A stretch of DNA of 64,000 nt from assembly GCA_022701365.1 (NCBI GenBank), contig JAKUHH010000167.1:186001-250000 (forward strand). The letters are read 5' to 3'. This document shows positions 43,739 through 54,642 of the stretch, piece after piece. Source of the stretch: Mycocentrospora acerina. Its lineage: Eukaryota; Ascomycota; Dothideomycetes; Pleosporales. Both the position numbers and the translations under genes were made by a program. The notes under the pieces were generated by a model, which was given only the letters and a program-made list of their open reading frames with translations, did not search any database and was not told where the DNA came from. Position 1 is the stretch's first letter; every line of letters starts with the position of its first letter.

Positions 43739-44705
43739 GACAGTTACTGGAGACACAGTAAACACTTCATCTATTTGCAGTCAATACTTGGGGAAGTGGT
43801 TGCCAAACAACTTGTGGCATTACTCCAGGTCTTGCCAAGAGATGTGAGGTGTTCTGAAACTGCGACAATTCTCGTCCATGCGATAACACGCCAAGCAAGG
43901 GAATACAGACATTGTATGCGCCACGACTGCAACACAAGTTGACAGCCCTAGTGTGGCTGAGTGACGGAAGACTATCCAGCCGGGTACTGTGGTGCTTGGA
44001 ATCACCAAGAATCATATAATGTGCCTGACACGTCTAGGGAAGGCATGGAGATATTCGATATTGCTGCCTGTGGTACCTTAAAAAGAGCAGAAGTGGAAAC
44101 GTGCCGAAAATGCAACAATATCGTCACATGTGTACATGTCTTGTGAGTACAGAGCTAAAGAGAGACTTGCAACGGGACTGCCCTGTCCACATCAAAATCC
44201 AATCTCCGCTTGATTCAGGGACAAAGGTTGACCCAACACTCGTATCAGCCTGCATCGATCAAGGTGTGTAACCCGGAGTTGGTGCAAATGGCGTTTCTCA
44301 AACTTGTAGAGTGACCTTCGTGTAAGCCGACCCTTTTCGCAATCATCATTTAATAATTATTATATGTCATCACGGACGAAAGTACACCAGCATTATAGTT
44401 CTCACAAGTCCGGCCTGTCCCCGTTCTTCAAGTGACCTTCCGAGGTTGCTGAGTTACCTATAGACCTAATGCGGCGCCACTATCTTGGAACTACGCGACA
44501 TATACATCCATAGATACTCTCAATTCTGCCGAACAATCATAGAAGGTGACTGACTTGACTACTTGTTCTTGGTGTTTGTCAGTGCGAACAGTAAGATGTT
44601 ACAGACTCAGATCTGTTGGGATGTGCTTAGGATTCTACCGGTGCCTAACATTTGTATTCTCTCGCTTGTGCATCTCCTTTTTGTCATTTTGCTTTGTTAT
44701 CCTTA
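43739..44705. other. Convergent 3' interval FRG1 / wax synthase-like gene
   Basis: 967 bp; no ORF with a recognisable domain on either strand. Confidence 0.45.
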
Positions 44706-46048
44706 TCAAAGTTCCAGCCTCGTCTCCTCGGGTCCGCCGACAAAGGCATAGTCCACCAAGTCCTTCCTCTCGGTCATCCTCTCCGTCCATTCAATTTTTG
44801 TATGTATCTGCTTCGGCACACTCCACATGAACCACCCCACCACCCACACATATCCAACTAATCTCTCCAACACCCCTAAAATCCTCCCATCTCTGACTCC
44901 CAGACTCTTCTTCATCCTTTTCCAACCATCTTGCACCACACCCTCAATAACAATCGGCAGCATCTGCGCTGCATACCAAATAGCAATACACCATATATCC
45001 TCCCCACTACCATTTTGTGTCCACCTCACAAGACTATGCATCAACCCCGACACTGTAAACACCAATACATTCTCCAGCAACCTCGTCTCCACCCTACCCC
45101 TCTTCATTCCCAACCACCCCCTTGTAAGAATCTTCGCATGTGCCGAAAACGAATGATAGATATAATTGTGCCAGTGTTTCCCCCAGTATCTCCTCACGCT
45201 CCACGCCTCGCTCACTGACCCAAAAAGGGACAAATTCCACTCTTCTGGTGCGTCTAACCCGCACCCAACGAACAGGATGGCGAAGAACGAGTGGTACAAG
45301 TCGTACATGAGCATATTAATTATGCACCAATGGAATGTGAAAACAAATCGGATATGTAGTTCACGTGCGTTGAGTGAATCAGGGATACGCCTGAAGAAGG
45401 ATGCTTTTTCGAAGCCGTAGTCGCTTGACGTGGTGAATGACGGAGTATCGAAGAAAAAATACCAGTATGCTATGGCGAGGTATAGTGCAGCTATTTTGAC
45501 GACGTGGTAGAGAGTGAAGGGGAGCCGTGAAAAGGTATGTTTTCTCGGATGTACTGACCCGGGGGTTGACATGGAGCTGCTCTGTTGCGTGTGGTTACGG
45601 TCGAAAGCACTTTATATGCTTCTCTCACCCGTCGCCCCCTTTGGCTGCCCTTCGCAGAGGCGTTCGTGGCATCGTTGTCCAGAGGAGAGAACTCTAGGAT
45701 CACTATCTCGTAGCTCATATGCGCAAACCAGATGTACAAGAAGCGACCCAGCAAGTCGTTTACGCTTGCGTTGGGAGTTAAAGACAGTTGATGCTTGAAT
45801 GCGTAGGTTACAGGCACTGCGAGGAGGCAGAGGCTGTAAATCCGGTGTTTGGGCGGGTAAGCGAGGAGGTAGAGGGCGTAGAGGAAGGCTGTGAGTATGG
45901 AGACAAGGGTAGGGAGAGCGGAGTAGAGTGTCCAGGTGGACATGTTGGCTGTCAGATTGTGAGGTTCTTGGCCGTGGTGGCTTGCAAATGATGGCTTATC
46001 AGTGGTGTTTTGGTCGCAGATGAATGTTGTCGCGTTAAAAGTGAACAT
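44706..46048 (-). CDS. Wax synthase-like membrane O-acyltransferase
   Basis: Two exons, 46048-45629 and 45581-44706, joined by a 47-nt intron (donor GTGAGA, acceptor AACAG, branch CGTAAC) in phase 0, give 431 residues. The wax synthase/MBOAT domain is visible: SVRRYWGKHWHNYIYHSFS, LENVLVFTVSGLMHSLVRW with the conserved His, and about seven or eight hydrophobic segments. Fungal members include secondary-metabolite and lipid O-acyltransferases, so the substrate is open. Start choice: 46048 precedes a short polar leader; the ATG at 45943 (MSTWTLYSALP) directly before the first membrane helix is equally reasonable. No biosynthetic backbone gene is nearby. Confidence 0.82.
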
Positions 46049-46755
46049 AACGATTAGTTGATAGCATGATGTTATCCTGTGATATTGTAAGTTAGATATC
46101 CTCACTGTGCTGACAACTCTTACTAGTGCAAGTACAATACCTCAGACAAGCATGTAGTGATGATGAAGACAACGATCGCGCCGCCCACAATGAACTCTAT
46201 ACATAATCTATAAAATCAACGTGGCAGATAATTCGTTAGGAATGTGCGAGGATGTTGTATCTTGGGCATTATTAGTATCGTGTGGCGTTGGTGTTCCGCT
46301 CACTCTCCTTCCTCGTTGGTGTTGGTCGCGCCGTTGGCGAGCCTTGGAAATCGTATCTGTCCCGTGTTAAGGAATGCACTTCGATGATTCAGCTGCACGA
46401 AGAACAAGCTAGCTTTTTTGAGAAAAGAAAACTTTATCTGAAAAAGTGCCTTTGGTGCTTTTTTGTCTTGTTCTCATAAGTAACATTTGCCTTTTATCGA
46501 TCACTGTTGTACAAAGTATACATTCGCTGCGAACCTGATTTCAATTAACTTGGGTACAAAGCAAGTAGGTTATGTAAAGTTAATATATTCTTGTGACTAT
46601 TTCCAATTCGCTCCTATGGGTATTGTCGCCAAGTCAGTTCTTCCTCTGTTCCTCGAGCCTTTTCCTGCACCCTGCGACTGTCGTCCAAAGCGACAGCTCT
46701 AGAACGTTAAAAAACTACAATGAGTAGATTATCGAGACCAGTGGCTTGAAAGCAT
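46049..46755. other. Intergenic interval
   Basis: 707 bp upstream of the wax synthase-like gene and downstream of the next minus-strand gene. Only short ORFs; nothing recognised. Confidence 0.45.
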
Positions 46756-48003
46756 TCAAGTGGGCGAGTCAGTCTCTGAATTGGCTCCCAAATTAGGCGC
46801 TGACCAAGCTTCACGGATCCTCTCCAAGTTTACATGTTGCAGCACCCCCCTTACCCACCATATTCCTGTCCAAGCATGAGACACCACCTTTAACCTCTCT
46901 GCGATCTTTCTTTCCTCCTCTTCTTCTTCCTGCCGCAAGTGCATCTCATGGTCCGCCTCCTCCCACGATATCTTGAATAGACTTGTGTTGATTTTCTCGG
47001 TGAAGGCAGCTGATGCCCAAACTCCAGGAGTGTAGTTCGAACTCCCACGATGAAAATCAGACCTCAATCGATGCTGTTCTGCCGAAGTTTGCGGTCGATG
47101 TGGTTGGACAGTCTTATGATTAGAGAGCTGAGCGAAAGGAGCAGGGTTGCTAGTGTTGAGAGATTCTGGTGATACGGCTGCGAAGTTGCGTGTTCGTACG
47201 CGCTTACGTACAGGCGATGCTGTAGGTGAGTCTGTAGGTGAGAAGGCGATTTTGCGTTTGAGAATGGACCTGGGCGTGGCTTTGCTCCGTGGTTCTTCAT
47301 CGATGGGTACTGAGCGAAAGTCTGAGATTATTGGAATCGCGGTTTGATGCTGATGAAGTAAAGGATTTGCCTGTTCGGGCAGTTGATCGTCTGTGTCTGA
47401 TGACATGCCCATGGCCGTAGCCGTTGTAGTCTCCAATTGCATATCCTCCGGAGTGAGCTCCCTTTTGAGTACCGCTTTCAAAAGCTCGATAGTTAGTCTT
47501 GCTACCTCATGGTCCTCTTCTGTAGGTTCTTCTTCTTCTGCTCCACTCACATAAGCGAGGCCTGGAATTTTAGCCAGTTGTATCTTCTTGCTTTCCCATT
47601 CGACTAACGCGTTCCGGATGTGAGTCAGATCCGTAGGGGGCAACTGATCTTCAGCAGCCATCACCTCGAACTGCGCAATGGCGTTTGTCAGGCCGATCTT
47701 TGCATCTCTTAGTTCCTTCCTCAACGCTTTGTGTCCTTGCTCTTCCTTAGAGGTAAAGACACCGCCTCGTTCGACCAGCTGACGTTGCACGTCTTTGATA
47801 GTTTCCATGTGTTGCTTGATAAAGCAAACGGGGCAGACCTTGGGAGCAGGAAGCTTTGGCGTAAGCGCCTCCGAGACTGGGTGCGAACATGAGGCTGTAG
47901 CCGCTTCTTGACGACTGCGCACACGGAGCATTATTAGGTTGATTAGCTCGTCTGTGGAAAGGTCGGCGGTGGATTCTCCAAGTAGGAGAGAGCTTTGTGT
48001 CAT
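46756..48003 (-). CDS. Uncharacterised fungal protein, 415 residues
   Basis: Single-exon ORF with a genuine ATG, not assignable to a family by eye. The N-terminal third is helical with cysteines in a possible zinc-binding pattern (SCSHPV, then KVCPVCFIKQH), followed by predicted helices (QFEVMAAEDQLPP, VARLTIELLKAVLK). The middle is disordered, with a basic Ser/Pro cluster (RSILKRKIAFSPTDSPTA, then VRKRVRTRNF) resembling a phosphorylated nuclear localisation signal. The C-terminal part is again helical and Glu-rich (ISWEEADHEMHLRQEEEEEE) and ends with a Trp-rich GIWWVRGVLQH segment. Low-complexity is limited and base composition matches the neighbours, so it is probably a real gene. A nuclear role is inference from the basic cluster only. 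Confidence 0.7.
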   Translation of the reverse strand: MTQSSLLLGESTADLSTDELINLIMLRVRSRQEAATASCSHPVSEALTPKLPAPKVCPVCFIKQHMETIKDVQRQLVERGGVFTSKEEQGHKALRKELRDAKIGLTNAIAQFEVMAAEDQLPPTDLTHIRNALVEWESKKIQLAKIPGLAYVSGAEEEEPTEEDHEVARLTIELLKAVLKRELTPEDMQLETTTATAMGMSSDTDDQLPEQANPLLHQHQTAIPIISDFRSVPIDEEPRSKATPRSILKRKIAFSPTDSPTASPVRKRVRTRNFAAVSPESLNTSNPAPFAQLSNHKTVQPHRPQTSAEQHRLRSDFHRGSSNYTPGVWASAAFTEKINTSLFKISWEEADHEMHLRQEEEEEERKIAERLKVVSHAWTGIWWVRGVLQHVNLERIREAWSAPNLGANSETDSPT

Positions 48004-48533
48004 GTTTACGGCGTGATTTACTTGAGCGCTTTGGCGCTATTAGATGAAGGCTGGTTGTTCGAGCAGCTGCGGCAAAAGCATTTGGTGGATTAGGGTCAGC
48101 GATGGAATCTCCTTTATGACGTCACGATATTCGAAGACGATTGCTGAAGTACGCAGAGAGCATGGAAGAATTTAAACGGAGTCTAGAGAAGAGAAGCAAC
48201 GATCAACTAAAGAAGAGTATTAGGAATGTTCGAGTGAAACGCGCAACGAATCCAAGCCCTAGTCGTGTTCAGGGATCCACTAACTGTATTGAGTTAGGCG
48301 AAGGCATCACTCACCTTGCGTGACCAACACAGACTCAAGCTAATCACGAAAACACGTTGGAAGTTCCTGTGAATGGTACTAAGCTAATGCATCAACACAT
48401 GTAGTGATAGTTTTGCTTCACGTAAAAGTCGTTTGATCGTGGTTATAAAGTTCTATTAACATTCGCCGCTTGGTATAAACTCTCAGTCAGCCCATAACTA
48501 CATTAGTATACATCAATCTGACCCCTTAATAAT
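48004..48533. other. Intergenic interval
   Basis: 530 bp containing the promoter of the 415-residue protein gene. No gene seen. Confidence 0.45.
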
Positions 48534-49981
48534 TTAATATCTGGTTAATTCCGGGCTACCCTTGCATGGTGGGAAGCTGAACTTGGTCTCAACAAACACC
48601 TTCTGCATACCGTCCGCCTTTGCCTCAAACTTGAAGTAGACCTTATCCAAATCCTCAAGACGCACGCGATGCGTTACCATCTTTAATGGCTCGATTTGCC
48701 CGTCCTGGATCATTTTGAGGAGTGACTCCCAATACAGATGGACAGGTGCCTGGCCGTTTCCAATGAGGCGAATGCCACGCTCCATGAGGGAGCCGATGTT
48801 GAAGTGGTTTGTCTGTGAGCGTGTTAGCAGGTCGTTCAAATGCAAACGACTTGAGTCATAGGGAAACTTACAAAACCAACATAGATACCAGTGATACCGC
48901 AGCGACCAAAATTCCTTGTGCTAGTGATCATCTCGTTGAGCAGCTCACTGGTATCCGTCTCCAAGCCGAGCATCATTTCAAAGTAGTGGGCCCAGCCCTT
49001 TGCGTACTCACCTGCCGCACATTCGATGCTGACGTCTGGCCCGCGGTTGTTACACATCTCCTTGAGCTTGCTTGTTACCGACTCGCCCTTAGCTAGCTTC
49101 GAGAAATCAAGCGTATCAATGTGTGGGTACTTCTGCTGAACAAAGTCGATTCGCCAGTTGGAGTCGATCATGATGACTCGAGATGCGCCGTTGAGTAAAG
49201 AGAATTCTGCTGCCATTTGTCCAATGGGACCGGCGCCCCAGATAGCTACCACGTCGCCCTTCTTCACTCCTGTGTCGACGACCGCATGCCATGAGGTGCA
49301 GAGGACATCAGACAGATATAGGGCCTTCTCATCGGGGACATCGTCAGGAATGGGGAGGAGGTTGACGTCGCCATATGGTACACGTGTGTATTCTGACTGG
49401 CCGCCTGCAAACCCACCTGTGAAATGCGAGTAGCCAAACATTCCTGCCGTTCGTCCGCCATACATGGCATTTTCGACGGTGTTGGAGTTTGTCTTCTCAC
49501 ATTGCGATGAGAGCTTTTGCTTGCAGTAGTAGCAGTCGCCACAAGCAATCTGGAACGAGGCTACAACACGCTGACTGGGCAATTTTTAGTATTGTCAGAA
49601 GAGAACCGATCAGATTTAGACATACCCCTTCGCGAACTTTGTGACTTCGCTCCCGCACTCGTCAACAATACCACAGAACTCATGTCCAAGGATGTCGCCA
49701 GATTGCATCTCCACGACAGAGCCGTGCAGCAAGTGCAAATCAGAACCGCACACTGTGGATCCGGTGATCTTGATAATGACATCGCGGGGCTCGAGAATCT
49801 TGGGCTTTGGTGTGTCAATCATCTCGACCTTGTTCTTTCCTATCCAAGCAAGAGCTTTCATCGTCTCCGACTTGTCGCCCCATTCTGGCTTGTTGCCAGG
49901 GTTTGAGACATCCTGTATAGTCGTAGCGTTGTCGTCGTGACCAACGAGTTGCTCTACTTTAAAAGCTACCTGAGACGTCAT
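48534..49981 (-). CDS. Zinc-dependent alcohol dehydrogenase (GroES-like MDR)
   Basis: Three exons (49981-49626, 49574-48872, 48812-48534) join to 445 residues (junctions KG-QRVVASF and VGF-TNHFNIG). The catalytic zinc site is in VCGSDLHLLHG and GHEFCG. A structural-zinc loop (CGDCYYCKQKLSSQC), FGYSHFTGGFAGGQSEYTR and the nucleotide-binding WGAGPIGQMAAEF with MIDSNW follow. This pattern is close to the glutathione-independent formaldehyde dehydrogenase/alcohol dehydrogenase group of fungal MDRs, larger than simple ADHs because of the inserted loop. A leader of about 40 residues precedes the conserved MKALAWIGKNKVEM; that Met is an alternative start. The acceptor of intron 1 is the GCCCAG site, not the nearer TCAG, because only the first keeps the frame. 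Confidence 0.87.
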
Positions 49982-51625
49982 CTTAAGAAGGTGTTGGTAA
50001 GTATGTTGTATAGTGATGATGGGGTACCACAGTCAGGTGTCGGATGTGAAAAAGTAAGGTAAATCGGTTTAATTGAGAAATGGCAACAGATCTAGGTCCT
50101 TTTCTACAGGAGCAACCTATGACATAACTGTAGCATCGTAAGTTCAACTGCCGTATCCACCCCACCACGACCGGTAACATGTGGATCTCACTCGCCCGTG
50201 TAGGTGCAGACGAACTCAGAGGGGCAATTGGGACGTCATGACTTTCTATGTAGGGTCACACGTCCGACGAACCGAGCAATGCGTGTTGGCATTCCAAGCA
50301 ATTAGAGATGTCAATATCGACATGGGATTTTGACTGAATGTCATGTTGATGTAATGGCTCGACTAGCTTGGTGATGAGCGTTGGAACTGGGGCTAGGGGT
50401 TTGTCAGCGCATAACGGGATTGTGCGAGATAAATTGCAACTGCCGTCGCGGTGAGCGGACTGCTGGCAATTTATGGTGACAAGATGAGAACCATGATGGA
50501 TCCGTAGTTGCATCTGTCATACCCTATAGCTCTGCGCACCTGCACGCTTGACGTGGACACTAGGGAGCCTTTAGTGTGTTTTTGGGACGTCAGCGCAAGA
50601 TTCCGAGGGCGTGTCTTTTCAATGTCTACTGTGATTCCTTTTTGACGTACGTTTTCCTCGGCGCCTACGTCGACCTGGTGATGCTCACATATGTTTGCCA
50701 ACGCTTAATTTAAGATACATGTGAAAACCTTGTGGAAGGCGCAAAAGGGTGACGTCAACCCGTGTCTTGAGAAAGTAGCACCGACGCGTCGCGTAGCCCA
50801 CTTGTTTTTACCAAACGCGTCTATTCTCGCAGAAGTACGATTACAACCAGGTACTGCGAAGTCCACCTTTCTTCAGTGTTTTCAAATGTCGTTTAACTTT
50901 TAGTCTTCTTCAATTCATCGCGCAAGGCAATGATATCAATGAAAACGAGCCAAATGGCAGTCCAGCAAAAATTGCCCCAGTGAAGCCCCCGAAGGAGATT
51001 CATGCTCAGACCTGTCCTCGCTGTACAATGAAGCAGATCCAAACAGATCGACTGAAAGCTTGAGCTCAGTGATCCCAAGAAGGTAAGTATGCCCCTTCCA
51101 GGAATGAAGAGTGAGGAGGTTTTTATAGGCAACTAGTCTTGGCATTTCACGTGCTATGCTAACTTCTGTTACGGCTGTACTCCGGGGTGTCGGCCGAGCT
51201 TCGGTAAGCCTCGCACCTGAGAACTTTGCATCAGGACTGCCATCCCACTTGTCGTCCTCTCATCAGCAAGAGAAATTCAGGGGAGAGAGTGAGAAATGAT
51301 CATGAGACAGGTAAGCCGATCTTCCATTTGTTTGCCAGTCTGCCTTTATACCCAAGAAGCTACAATGGTTCAGTGGGTGCTCACCTGATCGTGTGTCTTT
51401 GGCACCAGCTCAGGAAGCTCCAGTGAACCAGCGAATCTCTACGGTATCTCCTAGGCTGTACTGTCCTTATCCAATTACATGATGAACAACCATAACATTA
51501 GAACCGTTGCGGATGACGCCTTAGGGCGGTTGATTTCACAACTCTTGCACATTTCTGATATTTACACCACTCTCTTGTCCAATTAATCTCATTTTCAGTA
51601 TTGAGGCTGACCGAGTAAAGAAAAC
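49982..51625. other. Intergenic, divergent ADH / MSK1 promoters
   Basis: 1.64 kb between divergent genes. Short ORFs only; no recognised element beyond expected promoters. Confidence 0.45.
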
Positions 51626-53392
51626 ATGAGCAGGAACGCCCTCAGCTTTCTCCGTCCGTACCAATGCCGAAGCAGGTGTTCCCTCAAGCCGGAGCATGCT
51701 CGAGCATATCTCTCTGTTCAGCGGCGCTTCACACAGTCCCTGGCCGCTGATGAATTCACTGGCCCGCATGATGTTGAAAAGCAGAAGCGAATCGACCAGT
51801 TGAAGAAAGTGAAGCCATTGGGAGATTACCACCCACGAATGGTGTATCCTGCAGGCGTGGACAGTCTGTCACTTCGAGACTTTCACTCGAAATATCAGGG
51901 CATACAACAGACAAAGTCTGATGTTGTATCCGTATTCGGTACGTCTTGCGACACAGATGTTTTGATGTACGTACTAACAGTGTCAGGAAGAGTTCGATCA
52001 GTGCGGTCGCTAGGGTCAAAACTCATGTTTCTAGATATTGAGAGAGACACACAACGCTTGCAAGCCATGGTGGAGCTGAAAAAGCTCACTGCTCAAGATG
52101 GTCTTGACGAGAACTTCAAAAGCTTCAAGAAGATCATACGAATAGGTGATTGGATTTGTAAGTAGCATCGCTTCACTCAGCGTTTTCATTGCTAACTCTT
52201 AAAAGCCATAACAGGAAATCCCACCACTACTTCGACGGGGCAGCTTTCCGTGCTTGCACAACAAGTGCCTCAGGTCCTTGCACCCTGCCTGCATCATATC
52301 CCAGAGAAAGTTGACAATGCTGAAACGCTTGCTCGACGACCTCACATCCATCAACTTACAAGCGACGAGCCTGGCGATGTCCTCAGGCTCCGAGCGTTGA
52401 TATACGACTATGTTCGGACGTATTTTATACAAAGTGGTTTTCTGGAGGTTGAAACGCCAATCTTCGACGTCAACGCTGGAGGTGCTATTGCGCGACCGTT
52501 TGAGACGGTTGCGAATGAGTTATCCAACATGCCAGTCAGACTTCGAATTGCACCTGAGTTAAATCTCAAGCGTTTAGTCGTCGGTGGACAAGACAAAATA
52601 TTTGAGATTGGTCGTGTATTTCGGAATGAGGGCGTGGATAACACCCACAATCCCGAGTTTTCTACTTGCGAGTTCTACGAAGTAGGGGCAACGCTTCCTT
52701 CCCTGATCGAGCGGACCGAGCAATTAGTACACGGACTTCACACTGCGGTCGAATCGCTCAGATCGACCTACTTTCCATCATTGGTAGTGGCCTCGGACGA
52801 TGTCGACTTCTCCCAGCCGTTCGCACAACTGCCATTTATTCCTACCATAGAGCAGGCTAGCGGCCGTAAGCTACCTGACATGGCTTCAGAAAATGCCTCG
52901 GAAGATTTACTTCAGATGTTCAGAGAGCTCGACATTGATGTGCCTGCAAATCCTACAGTACCTCGTCTCCTTGATACCCTAGCCGAGCGTTACATCGAGC
53001 CGCTTTGTAAAAGTCCAACATTCATCACCCAACACCCTGAAGCGTTGTCGCCACTCTCGAAATCGTACTTCGACAAAGCAACTGGTCAGTGGGTCGCCTC
53101 CCGTGTAGAACTCTTCATAAATGGACGCGAATACGTCAACGCGTACGAGGAGGAGAATTCGCCGTTTGAACAGCGGCGGAAATTCATGCAACAACAGAAG
53201 TTCCACCCGGAAGGAGAAGGCGTGATTGACGAGAGTTATCTCGAGGTGCTGGAATGGGGTATGCCTCCAACCGGAGGCTGGGGCTGCGGTCTAGACCGGC
53301 TTGTAATGCTCTTCTCTAACAAGAAGAGGATTGCTGATGTTTTGCCTTTCGGTACGTTAAGGAACGTCGTCAGTATTTCGAAGAGCAAATAG
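51626..53392 (+). CDS. MSK1: Mitochondrial lysyl-tRNA synthetase
   Basis: Three exons (51626-51938, 51987-52157, 52206-53392) join to 556 residues. The N-terminus is basic and lacks acids (MSRNALSFLRPYQCRSRC), a mitochondrial targeting signal. The OB-fold anticodon domain includes GRVRSVRSLGSKLMFLDI. Class II motifs follow: motif 2 IFEIGRVFRNEGVDNTHNPE and motif 3 GWGCGLDRLVMLFSNKKRIA, with the LysRS-type ending DVLPFGTLRNV. The product charges mitochondrial tRNA-Lys. Intron 1 (51939-51986) is 48 nt, a multiple of three without a stop, yet has a perfect TACTAAC branch site and ends TCAG, so I splice it; the family alignment continues F-G-RVRS only when it is removed. Confidence 0.93.
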
Positions 53393-54085
53393 ATAGCCTG
53401 AATACCTTGCTTGCCGCAAAGTAGTACAACTCCACTCAATGAGAAATGTTGAGAACTCATCAACTTGCAGTTCATTGTTCTTAATCTTAACATTGATCCC
53501 TCCATGTGTCCTCGGACGATTTGTGTCGCAAAATAATGTCTCAAGCTTCTTCCTTGCTGTCTCCACATGTCAGTGTTAGAGAAGACGGTGTCGTTGTCAT
53601 GGAACTAGATGTCATTGCCAGAGCTAGCGCGTAAAGCAACTCTAAGCGGAGCTTTCTTGACGCATACCATGTTCGAGCCTTAGGCCATAAAAGCTTGTGC
53701 GACATCAAACAATACATGCCTCAGTCAACCATTAGTGACGTTCTACTTTTGCATCGAGCGTCACGAGGTCATGCAATTTAATCGAGGACCTGCCAACACG
53801 TCTTGAAGGTATCAGTTGAGAGTGAATTATTTCCGCTAGTTTGACCTGCAACTGGCGGTACACCGAGCCTACGGATATTGCTGTGACGAGACGCTATGGT
53901 TTACTCAGAAAAGCCATCAGCCGCTCTACATTGTTGCTCGGTCCTTAAGATCACCCTTGGAGACACCTCCGTTTGTGAAGGAAAAATTTGGTTTCAGCCG
54001 TTGAATGGCTATCGGCTGGGGTATACATGAATCATCGCTAAAATGCCCAAAGAACTAGGAAATCTACACAGAAAGAAAAGAGAGG
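53393..54085. other. Convergent 3' interval
   Basis: 693 bp between convergent MSK1 and the small membrane protein gene. Nothing recognised. Confidence 0.45.
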
Positions 54086-54642
54086 CTATGCATCCTGTTT
54101 TCGACTGCTAGAGCGCTTTGGTAGTGTCCATGGCTCGGGACATACAATCTGGGATGTGTTATGATCGAAAGTCTAGTTTTTGTGGAAATGAAATGCGGCA
54201 AACATACCTCGCCTTCACTGAATGCCCAGAAATACGCTCCCATGCCTATGATGTAGTATAGTCCTGCATTTGTGCCTTGGTAGATTAGTAGCGCGACGAG
54301 GGAGCTCAAGGGATAGAACACAAGGCGGGCCTCGATGGAGCGATGCAAGCCCGTCCCTGCGATGAGTGGTAATGGCCATTCCCACGCGAGGCCGATGATA
54401 CCGCAAACAATATTGAGGATTTGCAAGACAGGGAAGTCTGTGACGGCACCGTCGAGGTTCTTTGTTAGAAAGTCCCAGAAGATTTTTGGCCAGAAGAATG
54501 CTTCTAAGGCGGCACCGATTTGGTCTAGTAGAAGTGTTAAAAGATATTCAAAGATGAGGCAGAATAGGGAGTGGGCTAGCTTACATGCAGCAGCTGTGAG
54601 GATAACAAGACGTGCCCAGTGATTTTTGATCAATTTACCCAT
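54086..54642 (-). CDS. Small multi-span membrane protein (conserved in ascomycetes, unknown function)
   Basis: Three exons (54642-54585, 54524-54208, 54148-54086) give 145 residues. Exon 1 starts MGKLIKNHWARLVILTAAA; exon 2 carries FFWPKIFWDFLTKNLDG and about four hydrophobic segments (LNIVCGIIGLAWEWPLPL, LVFYPLSSLVALLIYQGTNA, YYIIGMGAYFWAF). Exon 3 ends PEPWTLPKRSSS and a short basic tail. The sequence resembles a small family of fungal membrane proteins annotated only as domain of unknown function. Introns are 60 and 59 nt; the first is in frame without stop, so unspliced reading produces a plausible but wrong 192-residue product ending at 54064. Location and role unknown. Confidence 0.8.

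Noticed and set aside
38506..48003. Secondary-metabolite cluster (acyltransferase, oxygenase, wax synthase, dehydrogenase)
   Set aside because: No polyketide synthase, NRPS, terpene synthase or cluster regulator is present, and housekeeping genes such as FRG1 are interspersed.
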